A stretch of DNA of 64,000 nt from Pseudomonas sp. Irchel s3h17 (GTDB lineage Bacteria > Pseudomonadota > Gammaproteobacteria > Pseudomonadales > Pseudomonadaceae). The notes below the pieces were generated by a model. It was given only the letters and a program-made list of their open reading frames with translations, searched no databases and was not told the DNA's origin. Position numbers and translations under genes: made by a program. Within the stretch, counting starts at the first letter, position 1. Every line of letters begins with the position of its first letter. The stretch lies in the NCBI RefSeq assembly GCF_900187505.1, contig NZ_FYDL01000002.1:1-64000 (forward strand), given 5' to 3'. Positions 29,940-38,986 of this stretch are shown here, one piece after another.

Positions 29940-31148
29940 TTACTGGCCGCTGGCTTTCTTTGCCGTTGCATCAGCCGTCGACGTCACTGGCTTTTTCGCC
30001 GCAGCGGTGGTCTTGGCCGGCTGCTTCTTGGCGGGCGCGGCTTTTTTGGCCGGTGCCTTTTTCGTCGCAGCGGTTTTCTTCACGGGCGCGGCTTTCTTAT
30101 CGCTCAACGCTGCTGTCGCAGGCTTCGCGCTCTGTACCGCAACCATTTCAGCGACGGGCGGGGTTGGCTGGCTGTACTTGCTCAGCAACGCCAACATGGT
30201 GGTGCGCTGGGTCAACACGATTTCCACACGACGGTTCAAGGCACGCCCCTGAACACTGTCATTGGCGGCACGCGGCATCAGGTCGCCCATGCCACGCAAC
30301 ATCAGGCGGTCACGCTTCAAGCCGCCAAGGCTGAAGATCGACGCCACGGAGGTCGCACGATCCTTGCTCAACGCTTGTGCCGATGAGGCGGCGCTTGAGG
30401 AGTCGCCATGGCCAAGGACCAGGACGGAGGTCTTGGTATCGCCTTCCACCAGCTTGGCAATCCGGGAGAACGGACCCAGCGTCGATGGCAGCAGCATGGT
30501 CGGCCGTTTCAGGTTGAAGGTTTCGTCTATCGGCACGATCACCACCAGCACGTTTTCGCGACGCTCTACCTGCAAACGCTTGTCCTGAATGGCACTGCGC
30601 AGGCGTGGCTCGTAGTCGTCCAGCCAGGCCTGGGTGATTTTCGGATCAGGCATCGGAACATCCTTGATGTCTGCCTTGGTCACCGCTTTTGGCTGGTCGT
30701 TGAACGGCCACCACCATTTGCTTTCGGAATCGGCCTTGGCCGCCGCTGCGGCGGACGTGCTGGCAGGGATTGGCGCCAGCACCTTGATTTCCGAGGCGGG
30801 TACCTTGTCGGCGGACGCCGAGGAGGCGAACGGCCACCAGCTGCTGCCCGTGTCCTGGGCCTTGGCGACCGGCATCGGGGTTGCTGCCGGAGCCGGCGCG
30901 GGCGCTGCAGCGCTTACGCCAGGCTTGGCCTTGCTGGCAGTGCTGGTTGCAGTGCTGGCAGGAGCCGGCGCACTGGCGGTCTTGGGATCGGCTTTGACGT
31001 CCTGCTTGGCAGTGTCTTTGCCCGCGACCTTGTCGGGACCGGAACCCAATGACCACCAGTGGCCACCGTCTGCGTCATTTTGTGGGGTCTGTGCACAACC
31101 AGTGATGCTGAGACACAGTGCCAAGGCTAGAGATTTGTTCGGTGACAT
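29940..31148 (-). CDS. OmpA-domain lipoprotein with histone H1-like Lys/Ala tail
   Basis: This 402-residue lipoprotein has a signal peptide and lipobox SITGC (Cys about 18), a low-complexity Ala/Pro/Lys linker with two copies of a short SSWWPFA / SKWWWPF motif, then an OmpA-like peptidoglycan-binding domain (about 190-315; LVLGHGDSSSAASSAQALSKDRATSVAS, RGALNRRVEIVL). The tail of about 60 residues is built of KKAAPVKK-, APAKKA-type repeats like histone H1 or AlgP. The first part would be in the periplasm, so the basic tail may bind cell-surface polyanions. It follows pdxH on the same strand, as in P. aeruginosa. Confidence 0.85.
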   Translation of the reverse strand: MSPNKSLALALCLSITGCAQTPQNDADGGHWWSLGSGPDKVAGKDTAKQDVKADPKTASAPAPASTATSTASKAKPGVSAAAPAPAPAATPMPVAKAQDTGSSWWPFASSASADKVPASEIKVLAPIPASTSAAAAAKADSESKWWWPFNDQPKAVTKADIKDVPMPDPKITQAWLDDYEPRLRSAIQDKRLQVERRENVLVVIVPIDETFNLKRPTMLLPSTLGPFSRIAKLVEGDTKTSVLVLGHGDSSSAASSAQALSKDRATSVASIFSLGGLKRDRLMLRGMGDLMPRAANDSVQGRALNRRVEIVLTQRTTMLALLSKYSQPTPPVAEMVAVQSAKPATAALSDKKAAPVKKTAATKKAPAKKAAPAKKQPAKTTAAAKKPVTSTADATAKKASGQ

Positions 31149-31269
31149 GGGATATCCACAAAATGAGATAAATAGCTGTGGGTCGCTGCGACCCGTATAC
31201 ATCAGACGCTTTGAAACATGGAAAGTTACCCGGCATTTTTTATCGAAAAAGCACCTACGGCAACTCTAT

Positions 31270-32415
31270 TTACAGGCATTCGGACAAAACCCGCACCAGC
31301 TTTTGCGCACGTGGATCCATCAAGACGTACGGCCCGAGGGTATTGGTGACAAAACCGAAGGCGACATCGTGTTCCGGGTCGGCAAATCCGACGGAGCCGC
31401 CCGCCCCCGGATGGCCGAACGCCCGAGGGCCAAGGCCGAAGGTGGCGTTGGCAACGTCCGGTTGATCGAGCATGCAACCCAGGCCAAAGCGGGTCCGGGT
31501 CAGTAACGTCTTGTCTTCACCCAGGCTGTGTTCGCGGGTCAGTTCCTGGAGCATGTCGCTTTCGAGCAAGCTACCATCGAGCAGACCGCTGTAGAACCCG
31601 GCCAGGCTACGCGCATTGCCGTGGCCATTGGCCGCCGGCTGCTGCATCCGGCGCCATTCCGGCTTGTTGGTACTGGTCATGATCGACGGTGGGTTGGTAA
31701 AGGCCCGCGTCGTCATCGCCATGGGCTCACGCATGGTCACTTGCAGCAAGCGCTGCGCGGCAGCATCCCCCACATTGCCTTTGCCGCGTGCGATGTGCGC
31801 CACGCGATGAAACTCTTCATCGGCCAGGCCGACGTGGAAATCCAGCGCCAATGGACGGGCAATACGCGCCACGATCGACTCGCCCGGCCCCCGGCCGTCG
31901 GCACGGCGCAGCAACTCCCCCACCAACCAGCCGTAGGTGATCGCGGCATAACCATGCCCCTCGCCCGGTGTCCACCAAGGCGCTTCGCCAGCCAGTGCAT
32001 CGACCATGGTTTGCCAGTCGTACAGCGCTTCGGGTGCCAGCATCTCGCGCAGTGCCGGCAGGCCGGCCCGATGGCAGAGCAGCTGGCGCAAGGTGACTGA
32101 CTCCTTACCCGCCGCGGCGAACTCGGGCCAGTACCGGGCAACCGGCGCATCGAGCTGCAACTTGCCTTCGGCAACCAGTTGCAGGGCCGTCACGGCGGTA
32201 AAGGTCTTGGTGCAGGAGAACAGGTTGGCGATGGTATCGCTGTGCCAGGCTTCGCTACCGTCCTTGTCCGCCGTACCGGCCCACAAGTCGACGACCGTTT
32301 CGCCGCCGATCTGAATGCACAATGCTGCGCCGCGTTCCTGAGGATCGTCGAAGAGGGCCGCAAACGCCTCACGTACCGCTTCGAATTTAAGCTCGTAATG
32401 ACCCTGAATCTGCAC
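31270..32415 (-). CDS. Serine hydrolase, beta-lactamase/EstB-like esterase
   Basis: This 381-residue class C beta-lactamase-fold hydrolase has the S-x-x-K catalytic motif in LFSCTKTFTAV, the Tyr motif in YAAITYGWLVGEL and a C-terminal HPGAGGSVGFADPEHDVAFGFVTN in place of KTG. It has no signal peptide, so it is probably cytosolic and an esterase rather than a true beta-lactamase. The GTG at 32415 (VQIQGHYEL) is preferred over an in-frame ATG 14 codons upstream because GGGGAG lies 6 bases before it and relatives start here. Confidence 0.8.
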   Translation of the reverse strand: MQIQGHYELKFEAVREAFAALFDDPQERGAALCIQIGGETVVDLWAGTADKDGSEAWHSDTIANLFSCTKTFTAVTALQLVAEGKLQLDAPVARYWPEFAAAGKESVTLRQLLCHRAGLPALREMLAPEALYDWQTMVDALAGEAPWWTPGEGHGYAAITYGWLVGELLRRADGRGPGESIVARIARPLALDFHVGLADEEFHRVAHIARGKGNVGDAAAQRLLQVTMREPMAMTTRAFTNPPSIMTSTNKPEWRRMQQPAANGHGNARSLAGFYSGLLDGSLLESDMLQELTREHSLGEDKTLLTRTRFGLGCMLDQPDVANATFGLGPRAFGHPGAGGSVGFADPEHDVAFGFVTNTLGPYVLMDPRAQKLVRVLSECL

Positions 32416-32532
32416 CCGCCACTCCCCGGAAAAACATCTCGACACGAAGGCCCGCATTGTTCCAGCCCTTGAGGGTTTTGGGAACCCGTGCAGGCCGGGC
32501 GGTCAGTGCTGTGAAGCATGGGGTTTCAGTGT

Positions 32533-34917
32533 TCAGTGGCCATTTCCCGAATGCCCGCCGACGTGACTGCCCGAATCCGAGGTTTTCGCCTGGCGGTCGC
32601 CTTTCCCGCCCTCGTCGACCGGGCTGGTGCTTTGCGCTTTTTCCATCGCAACCCTGGCTTTTTCGGCGGTTTTACGCAACTGATCAACAGCCTGCAGGTT
32701 AGCCTTGCGCACACTGTCGACGAAGCCCTGGAACGGCAGATCAGTGATCCCGACCAGTCCGAAATGACCGTTCTCACCATCCAGCAGACGACCGGTCACC
32801 GGCTGGTCCAGGTACTGGAACCAGTGCACGCCGACAATCGATGGTTCGCTCACCGCTTGCTTGACGAAGTTGGCGTAGGCCGGACCACGATCCTCTTCCC
32901 TGGCCACCTCAGTGACACCCGCCCAGAACGGTCCGCGATCGCGCGAGCCGAAGTTGAACTCGGTGATCAGCACCGGCTTGTCCAACGCCTGGAGTTGGGC
33001 GAAGTCATAACCCTCCTGCGGCTTGACCGTGTACAGGTTGAAACTCAGCACGTCGCAATACTGGGCACAGGCCCCCACGGCCTCTGGTGTGCTGACAGCA
33101 AACCGCCCCCCCAGCAACAGATGGTTGGGGGCATGCCATTTCAGCGAATCGGAAATGGTCTTGAAGTAGGTATCGGCGAAGACTTTCTGGAAGTATTTGA
33201 AGTCGGCTTCGATTTCCGGGTACTCCGCACTTGGTAGCGGCGGCACGAACCCCGGATCCTCCATCAACTCCCATGCTGGCAGGTCGATGCCCCAGGCCTT
33301 GGAAAGCCCGGCCTGATTACGGTATTTGTCGCGTAATTGCTTGAGGAACGCCCGTTTGGCCGGTACATCGGTGGTCATTTTCAACGTACCGTAGGCCAGC
33401 GCATAACGGGCCTTCGGGTCATCGCCGGGACCTGCCCAGGCCAGCTCGTTGTCGGCAAAATAGCCGATCAACCACGGATCGTCGCGATGATCACGGGCGG
33501 CAATGGCCACGGCGCGCTCGGTGGCCATGGCGAAGCGCGGGTCGAACGGATCAGGCATGCCGCCCCACCAGTCGTTGCCGGTGCTGATGCTGGTGTAATC
33601 GCCAACGATCGACAGCGGCAAGGTGTAGGGCACGCGGTCGCTCAGGCCAAGCGCTGGAGCGCTCCAGTTCCCCAGGGTGTTGAAACCCCAGGCTTGCAGG
33701 CGGTCGAGGGTGTGCCCGGCCCAGCGCTTTTCATCGAAGGCAGAAGGCACGCAAGGCGCGGCACTGGCGTCGGCCGTGGCCTCATCGACTTTGGCAGCCG
33801 TTACAACGACGCACGGCTGGCCATAGGTACGCTGCAGGTTGGCGCCATAGAAGTCGTACCAACGGCCGGCATTGAACCCACGACCCTGGTCGGCACCGTT
33901 ACCGCCACGGTTATCGCCTTCTCCGTAGTAACGGGCCAACGGTTCGTCGCTTGTCGGCAACGACTGGAACATCCCTTCACGCCCGGCGACGTAAGTCCGG
34001 GCGGCATCCGCGGTGACGGTGTTGACCCCCAGGGAATAGAACGGATGACCTTCCGGAGTCACCAGATACCAGCGACCATCACGCTTTTCCGTGCGGAAAA
34101 AGCCGCTGGCCTTGAAGGCCGGGCCCTTGCTCCAGCCGCCGAACGTGTCCAGGGACGCACGCCCGCGCTCTGCCAGCCAGCTGTTCAGTTGCTGCTGTTC
34201 TTTATTCGCCGCGGTCTTGAGCTGATCGTCAGTGGCCACTTTCTCCGGCCACTTTGCCCGGTTGGACTGGCCATAGCCATCGACCAACGAGCCATAGACA
34301 GCACTGGTCACCGCTTCGCCGTCCTGCACGCCAAAGCGCTCAAGCATGATGCTCTGGGCGACTTTCGGATGATCCATCGACAGCGTGACCGAGACCACCT
34401 GGCTGCGATCCAACTGCCCTTCGCTGCTGGCCAGCAATACCCGCTGGCCATCCACCATCATTGGCATGGGCGGCCCGGCTTTCATCCCCTGGCTCAGTGG
34501 CGAGCTGGGTGTCAGCGGTACCAGCAGTGTTTGCGCAGGTCCCGCCGGCAGGTCGACGCGGCTGACCAGGACCTTGCCGTCACTGCTCTGGATCTTCACG
34601 TAGAGCGTGATCGCCCAGTTCATCGCACTCTGCAGGCGCAGGCTCATGACCCCGGACTGCGACCAGTCCCAGACACCGGTTTGCGGTGTCAGGCGCAGGC
34701 TCGGTTGCGCCACCGGGTTGAACGTCACCCGACGCAGCACTTCACCCTCGGCTGTTTGCTCCGCATTGGATTGCGGCAGGCTGGCATCCTGCGTCGCCAC
34801 CTGGACGACGTCGGCGGGCCGAACAAAGTTGAACAGCGTCTGTTGCCCGGCGGGTGCCGCGAGCAGCGGCGCGGCAAACATCAGGGCAAAAACAGCGGGT
34901 AACGTGCGGCGAATCAT
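32533..34917 (-). CDS. Secreted glycoside hydrolase, beta-agarase/beta-galactosidase-like (clan GH-A type)
   Basis: This 794-residue protein has a Sec signal peptide (about 1-20, ending LLAAPA). An N-terminal beta-rich carbohydrate-binding-like region is followed by a TIM barrel: WYLVTPEGHPFYSLGVNTV, AWGFNTLGNWS, IGYFADNELAW (candidate acid/base Glu after Asn) and PVLITEFNFGSRDRG (candidate nucleophile Glu). The arrangement resembles the GH50/GH42-type beta-agarases. The substrate is unknown; agar is unlikely in most Pseudomonas niches. The C-terminus has a charged tail rich in Lys, Gly and His. The start MIRRTLPAV was chosen since the in-frame region upstream encodes DinG in another frame. 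Confidence 0.78.
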   Translation of the reverse strand: MIRRTLPAVFALMFAAPLLAAPAGQQTLFNFVRPADVVQVATQDASLPQSNAEQTAEGEVLRRVTFNPVAQPSLRLTPQTGVWDWSQSGVMSLRLQSAMNWAITLYVKIQSSDGKVLVSRVDLPAGPAQTLLVPLTPSSPLSQGMKAGPPMPMMVDGQRVLLASSEGQLDRSQVVSVTLSMDHPKVAQSIMLERFGVQDGEAVTSAVYGSLVDGYGQSNRAKWPEKVATDDQLKTAANKEQQQLNSWLAERGRASLDTFGGWSKGPAFKASGFFRTEKRDGRWYLVTPEGHPFYSLGVNTVTADAARTYVAGREGMFQSLPTSDEPLARYYGEGDNRGGNGADQGRGFNAGRWYDFYGANLQRTYGQPCVVVTAAKVDEATADASAAPCVPSAFDEKRWAGHTLDRLQAWGFNTLGNWSAPALGLSDRVPYTLPLSIVGDYTSISTGNDWWGGMPDPFDPRFAMATERAVAIAARDHRDDPWLIGYFADNELAWAGPGDDPKARYALAYGTLKMTTDVPAKRAFLKQLRDKYRNQAGLSKAWGIDLPAWELMEDPGFVPPLPSAEYPEIEADFKYFQKVFADTYFKTISDSLKWHAPNHLLLGGRFAVSTPEAVGACAQYCDVLSFNLYTVKPQEGYDFAQLQALDKPVLITEFNFGSRDRGPFWAGVTEVAREEDRGPAYANFVKQAVSEPSIVGVHWFQYLDQPVTGRLLDGENGHFGLVGITDLPFQGFVDSVRKANLQAVDQLRKTAEKARVAMEKAQSTSPVDEGGKGDRQAKTSDSGSHVGGHSGNGH

Positions 34918-34999
34918 ATGAACCAGGTTCTCCCTAGGGCCAGTGTGCAATCGGTGATAGGGGATAGACAACGCGGCGGGCGATTTCGCCCACCGTGAG

Positions 35000-37144
35000 T
35001 CAAGATATTTCGCGACGGAACGGCGGCAACGCGTTGAGGATCGCTTTGCCGTAGCGCTGCGTGACCAGGCGCCGGTCAAGCAGGGTGATGGTGCCGCGGT
35101 CTTCTTCGGTACGCAGCAAGCGACCGCAGGCCTGGACCAGTTTGAGCGAGGCGTCGGGCACCGAGATTTCCATGAACGGATTGCCGCCCCGGGCCTCGAT
35201 CCATTCGGCCAGCGCGGCTTCAACCGGATCATCGGGTACCGAGAACGGAATCTTGGCGATCACCACGTGCTCGCAGTAGGCGCCCGGCAAGTCGACGCCT
35301 TCGGCGAAACTGGCCAGCCCGAACAACACACTGGAGTCCCCGCCATCGACTCGCGCCTTGTGCTTGTTCAAGGTTTCCTGTTTCGACAGGTTGCCCTGGA
35401 TGAACACTTGCTTGCGCCAATCCCGATCCAGCCCGTCGAACACGTCCTGCATCTGTTTGCGCGAAGAAAACAGCACCAGGGTGCCGCGCGAACCTTCCAC
35501 CAGTCCCGGCAGGTCACGAATGATCGCCGCCGTATGGGCGGGGGCGTCGCGAGGATCGGCCCGCAAGTCCGGCACCCGCAACACACCGGCGTCGGCATGC
35601 ATGAAGGGGCTGGGCACCACGGCCGTCACGGCTTTCTTCGGCAAGCCGGCACGCATGCGGAAACGGTCGAACGTGCCGAGGGCCGTCAGGGTCGCCGAAG
35701 TGACCAGTGCGCCATAAGCCACATTCCACAGGTTGCGACGCAGCATTTCTGCGGCAAGGATCGGGCTGGCGTTGACCTCGATGTCGAACAGCGAACCGCT
35801 TTCGGCCAGGGTCAGCCAGCGCGCCATCGGCGGGTTGTCTTCCGGGTCTTCCGCGGTGAATGCCGTCCATAATTCCCAATTGCCCTGGGAGCGGGACAAC
35901 AGGCTGCCAAACAGTGGGTACCACTCTTCCGCCTGGTTACTGGCGATGCCGATGTTGACCTCGCCATCCATGCCTTCTTTCAGCAAGTCCGTGAGCCGGG
36001 TAAAGAGGTCCGTCAGGCGCGAAAAGCCTTTCTTCAGCTCGATACCCATCTCGCGCATGTGCTCGGGAACCACTCCGCCCACGAAACGGTGACGTGGACG
36101 TTCCCGGCCTTCGACATCTTCGCCGGGCTTGAAGTCAGCCACTTGTTCGCAGGCGCTGAACATGAACTGCTGCTGGGTCTTGATCTCGCGCGCCAGCTCG
36201 GGCACCTGCTCGATGAACTTGCCCAGGTCGCCGGGCAACGGGTGCTGGGCCAGCAGTTTGGTGAGGTTCTTGGCGGTCTGTTCCAGCCAGTCCGCGGTGG
36301 AACGCAGGCGTGTGTAATGGGCGAAGTGGCCGATGGCCTTGTCAGGCAAGTGGTGACCTTCGTCGAACACATACAGCGTGTCACGGGGATCCGGCAGCAC
36401 CGCCCCCCCGCCGAGCGCCAGGTCGGCCAGGACCATGTCGTGGTTGGTGACGATCACATCCACCTTGCCCATGCCTTCGCGGGCCTTGTAGAACGCGCAC
36501 TGGCCGAAGTTGGGGCAATGCCGGTTGGTGCACTGGCTGTGATCGGTGGTCAGGCGCGCCCAGTCGGCATCTTCGAGGGCATTGGGCCAGCTGTCGCGAT
36601 CGCCATCCCATTTATTGCCGGCGAGCTTCTCGATCATGCTGGTGAACAGCTTCTGACTGGCCTCATCGACCTCGATCTTGAAGCCTTCTTCTTCGAAAAG
36701 TTGCGCGGTGGCGGTTTGGGCGTGGCCTTCCTGCAACAGCATATCGAGCTTGGAAAGGCACATGTAGCGACCACGGCCCTTGGCCAGCGCAAAGCTGAAG
36801 TTCAGCCCGCTGTTGCGCATCAGGTCCGGCAGGTCCTTGTAGACGATCTGCTCTTGCAGGGCGACGGTCGCGGTGGCGATCACCAGGCGTTTACCAGCGG
36901 CCTTGGCAGTCGGGATCGCCGCCAGGCTGTAGGCCACGGTCTTGCCGGTACCGGTGCCGGCTTCCACCGCCACGACAGCGGGGTCACCACTGCGCCGGCC
37001 TTCGTCGTCGGTGTCGATGTCCCCCAGGACTTTCGCCACTTCGGCGATCATCAGGCGCTGGCCGTAACGCGGCTTCAGGCTCTTGGCTTCGAGAAAACGC
37101 GAGTAGGCGCCCTGGATCGTGGTTTTGAGTTCAGTGCTGATCAT
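35000..37144 (-). CDS. dinG: ATP-dependent DNA helicase DinG
   Basis: DinG is a superfamily 2 (XPD-like) 5'-3' helicase that unwinds R-loops, D-loops and stalled forks. The 714 residues match E. coli length. Visible are Walker A EAGTGTGKTVAYS, an iron-sulfur cluster domain with Cys in RYMCLSK and in CTNRHCPNFGQC, the DEGH box YVFDEGHHLPD, and motifs V/VI in FGLASFAEGVDLPGAYC and LVQACGRLLRTEEDRG. All four expected cluster Cys are present. Divergent from the CopD-like gene. Confidence 0.95.
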   Translation of the reverse strand: MISTELKTTIQGAYSRFLEAKSLKPRYGQRLMIAEVAKVLGDIDTDDEGRRSGDPAVVAVEAGTGTGKTVAYSLAAIPTAKAAGKRLVIATATVALQEQIVYKDLPDLMRNSGLNFSFALAKGRGRYMCLSKLDMLLQEGHAQTATAQLFEEEGFKIEVDEASQKLFTSMIEKLAGNKWDGDRDSWPNALEDADWARLTTDHSQCTNRHCPNFGQCAFYKAREGMGKVDVIVTNHDMVLADLALGGGAVLPDPRDTLYVFDEGHHLPDKAIGHFAHYTRLRSTADWLEQTAKNLTKLLAQHPLPGDLGKFIEQVPELAREIKTQQQFMFSACEQVADFKPGEDVEGRERPRHRFVGGVVPEHMREMGIELKKGFSRLTDLFTRLTDLLKEGMDGEVNIGIASNQAEEWYPLFGSLLSRSQGNWELWTAFTAEDPEDNPPMARWLTLAESGSLFDIEVNASPILAAEMLRRNLWNVAYGALVTSATLTALGTFDRFRMRAGLPKKAVTAVVPSPFMHADAGVLRVPDLRADPRDAPAHTAAIIRDLPGLVEGSRGTLVLFSSRKQMQDVFDGLDRDWRKQVFIQGNLSKQETLNKHKARVDGGDSSVLFGLASFAEGVDLPGAYCEHVVIAKIPFSVPDDPVEAALAEWIEARGGNPFMEISVPDASLKLVQACGRLLRTEEDRGTITLLDRRLVTQRYGKAILNALPPFRREIS

Positions 37145-37243
37145 GGATTGTCGGGCGCAAAAAACGCTGGATAAATTTTCAGTGGTTCGGATCGGTCGCT
37201 ATCATACCCCGCTAATGAATCCCGCGCAGAACGGAGTACCCCA

Positions 37244-37708
37244 ATGACACCTTTCGCTATCATTTATACCTTCCATGTACTGGCTGCAACGATCTGGGTG
37301 GGCGGTATGTTTTTCGCCTGGATGGTCCTGCGCCCGGCGGCCGTAAAAACACTGGAAGGCCCGGCCCGATTGAAACTGTGGGTAGACGTGTTTCAACGCT
37401 TTTTTGTCTGGGTCTGGATCGCGGTGGCGATCCTGCCGGTCAGCGGAGTGGGGATGATTCACCTGCACTTCAGCGGTTTTGAAACCGCGCCACGGTATGT
37501 GCAGATCATGATGGGCCTGTACCTGGTGATGGCCGCCCTGTTCATCCGCATTCAAGCCTTGCAACTTCCACACTTGCGCGAAGCCGTGCTGGCCGAGGAC
37601 TGGCCGACCGGCGCCGCGACCCTGGGCCGGATTCGCCGCCTGGTAGGGATCAATCTGCTGCTGGGACTACTACTGGTAGCCATCGCCGCCGCGCGGCCGA
37701 TGTTTTAA
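37244..37708 (+). CDS. CopD-family membrane protein
   Basis: This 154-residue inner-membrane protein has four helices. IYTFHVLAATIWVGGMFFAWMVLRP carries the His of the CopD domain; FVWVWIAVAILPVSGVGMIHLHF holds further conserved His, and YVQIMMGLYLVMAALF the third helix. Relatives may help copper or heme-linked traffic in the membrane, but function is unproven. The microsatellite at 37725 begins 17 bases past its stop. Confidence 0.8.
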   Translation: MTPFAIIYTFHVLAATIWVGGMFFAWMVLRPAAVKTLEGPARLKLWVDVFQRFFVWVWIAVAILPVSGVGMIHLHFSGFETAPRYVQIMMGLYLVMAALFIRIQALQLPHLREAVLAEDWPTGAATLGRIRRLVGINLLLGLLLVAIAAARPMF

Positions 37709-37724
37709 CAACTTCGCTGACAAC

Positions 37725-37782
37725 CCACCACCACCACCACCACCACCACCACCACCACCACCACCACCACCACCACCACCAC
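37725..37782. repeat. (CCA)19 trinucleotide microsatellite
   Basis: CCA is repeated about 19 times without interruption from 37725, breaking at 37783. It lies outside any gene, directly after the CopD-like stop. Length suggests replication slippage. Confidence 0.97.
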
Positions 37783-37789
37783 ACACCAC

Positions 37790-38196
37790 TCAACAGGCCG
37801 AGCGTTAGCTCGCCTGCCGCTCTTGATCTTGCTTTGGCTTTTGATCTTGATCCACCCGCCCCATCGGCAGGCCGAGCGCAGGCGTTCATCAGGGGAATGG
37901 CGCGCAGCGCCCCTCGACACAGTCGAGGACATCGCATGGAGGTCGAGCGAAGCCGACCGGAGGGCGATGCCCCCTGAGGAATGCCGGAGCCGAGGGAACC
38001 CCGAGCCTTGGCGAGGGGCCGGACGCTCGGGGCGAAGCGTTTTTTTGCTTACTTTTTTTAGGCGCTTGTAAAAAAAGTGAGTCGCCGTCGGGCGAAACCA
38101 TAAGTCGCCGTAACCGCAGCAACGGATATGTACACCGCACCTGCAAGAGAATGGCCGGCTGCCAGGCCGCCTTCGCGAGCAAGCCCGCCCCCACAG
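37790..38196. repeat. Dispersed Pseudomonas intergenic repeat block (non-coding)
   Basis: This 400-bp stretch between the microsatellite and the collagen-like gene has no believable gene. It contains the pieces ggccgagcg...aggcgttcat, cctcgacacagtcgaggaca and a hairpin at 38048-38081 (cttactttttt / aaaaaaagtgag), which I recall as recurring in many Pseudomonas genomes, often annotated as spurious hypothetical proteins. A decayed REP (cgcgagcaagcccgccccca) closes it near 38171-38190. Copy number cannot be tested within one window. Confidence 0.55.
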
Positions 38197-38227
38197 AAAA
38201 TCGCGGGCCATACCAATCAAAGCAGAT

Positions 38228-38986
38228 TTACAGCCGCTGAACCGTCACCGAACCCGGCGCACCAGCCGGCCCAGGCTGCCCCGGCGCACCGGCTCGCCCA
38301 CTCTTGCCGCCATCGGCGCGATAAACGAAGCACCCCTTGGCCTCGCCACCCGCCCCTGGCTTGCCACCCGCCCCCGCCACGCCACCGACGCCACCCTCGA
38401 CCAGCACCTTGATCTGCTGCTCGGGATAATCACGGGGCAACTCCACGCGCACCAACGCGCCCGGCGCACCAGCACGACCATCGCCGCCGTTATCGCCATC
38501 GGCACCTTGCCCCGCCGCCCCCCAAGTACAACCTGGCTCCTGACCATTGGCGCCATCAAGCCCCACGTAACCCGGCGCACCCGCGCCACCACGGGCATCG
38601 ATCGACAATTCGGGTGCATTGAGCGAAGCAATCCGCAGGTTCAGGTTGCGCCCCGCACGTGCAGCCTTGAGGTAAGTGCCAGGCGCACCGCGGGACGTGA
38701 TCTGGCTGCCCGTGTCCAACTGCGCACGGCTGACCTTCAGTTGCAGGCTCTGTTCACCGGGGACAATGGCAATCCGCGCCTCGCGCCCCAGATGCAATTG
38801 GCCCACATTCAACTCAGTGACATTCGAAGGGATCAGCAACGTACCGTAATCCGCCACCTCCAGCCGCTCCAGTTGCAAGACACTGGTGGTAGTGGGCAGG
38901 CGTATCAGCGAATGGGTTTCGACCGTGACCACCTGGGCCATCGCCAGCGGACTGACCAACGCAGCCAGCAAACAGAACTTACGCAT
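38228..38986 (-). CDS. Secreted collagen-like Gly-rich protein
   Basis: This 252-residue protein has a Sec signal peptide (about 1-18, ending LAMAQ). A beta-rich N-terminal domain (20-130) is followed by collagen-like G-x-y stretches (GAGAPGYVGLDGANGQ, GRAGAPG, then GKSGRAGAPGQPGPAGAPGS at the end) broken by a short non-collagen segment with RVELPRDYPEQQIKVLVEGG. Two Cys (EPGCTWG, KGCFVY) could form a disulfide. It overlaps the DUF1145 gene by 8 bases, so the two are co-translated. Role unknown; perhaps a surface or matrix protein. Confidence 0.78.
   Translation of the reverse strand: MRKFCLLAALVSPLAMAQVVTVETHSLIRLPTTTSVLQLERLEVADYGTLLIPSNVTELNVGQLHLGREARIAIVPGEQSLQLKVSRAQLDTGSQITSRGAPGTYLKAARAGRNLNLRIASLNAPELSIDARGGAGAPGYVGLDGANGQEPGCTWGAAGQGADGDNGGDGRAGAPGALVRVELPRDYPEQQIKVLVEGGVGGVAGAGGKPGAGGEAKGCFVYRADGGKSGRAGAPGQPGPAGAPGSVTVQRL

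Noticed and set aside
31270..32415. Class C beta-lactamase giving resistance
   Set aside because: No signal peptide and no KTG motif; more likely an esterase.
37705..38220. Open frame with a long poly-Trp run on the minus strand
   Set aside because: It only reads the CCA microsatellite and the repeat block; no ribosome site or plausible protein.
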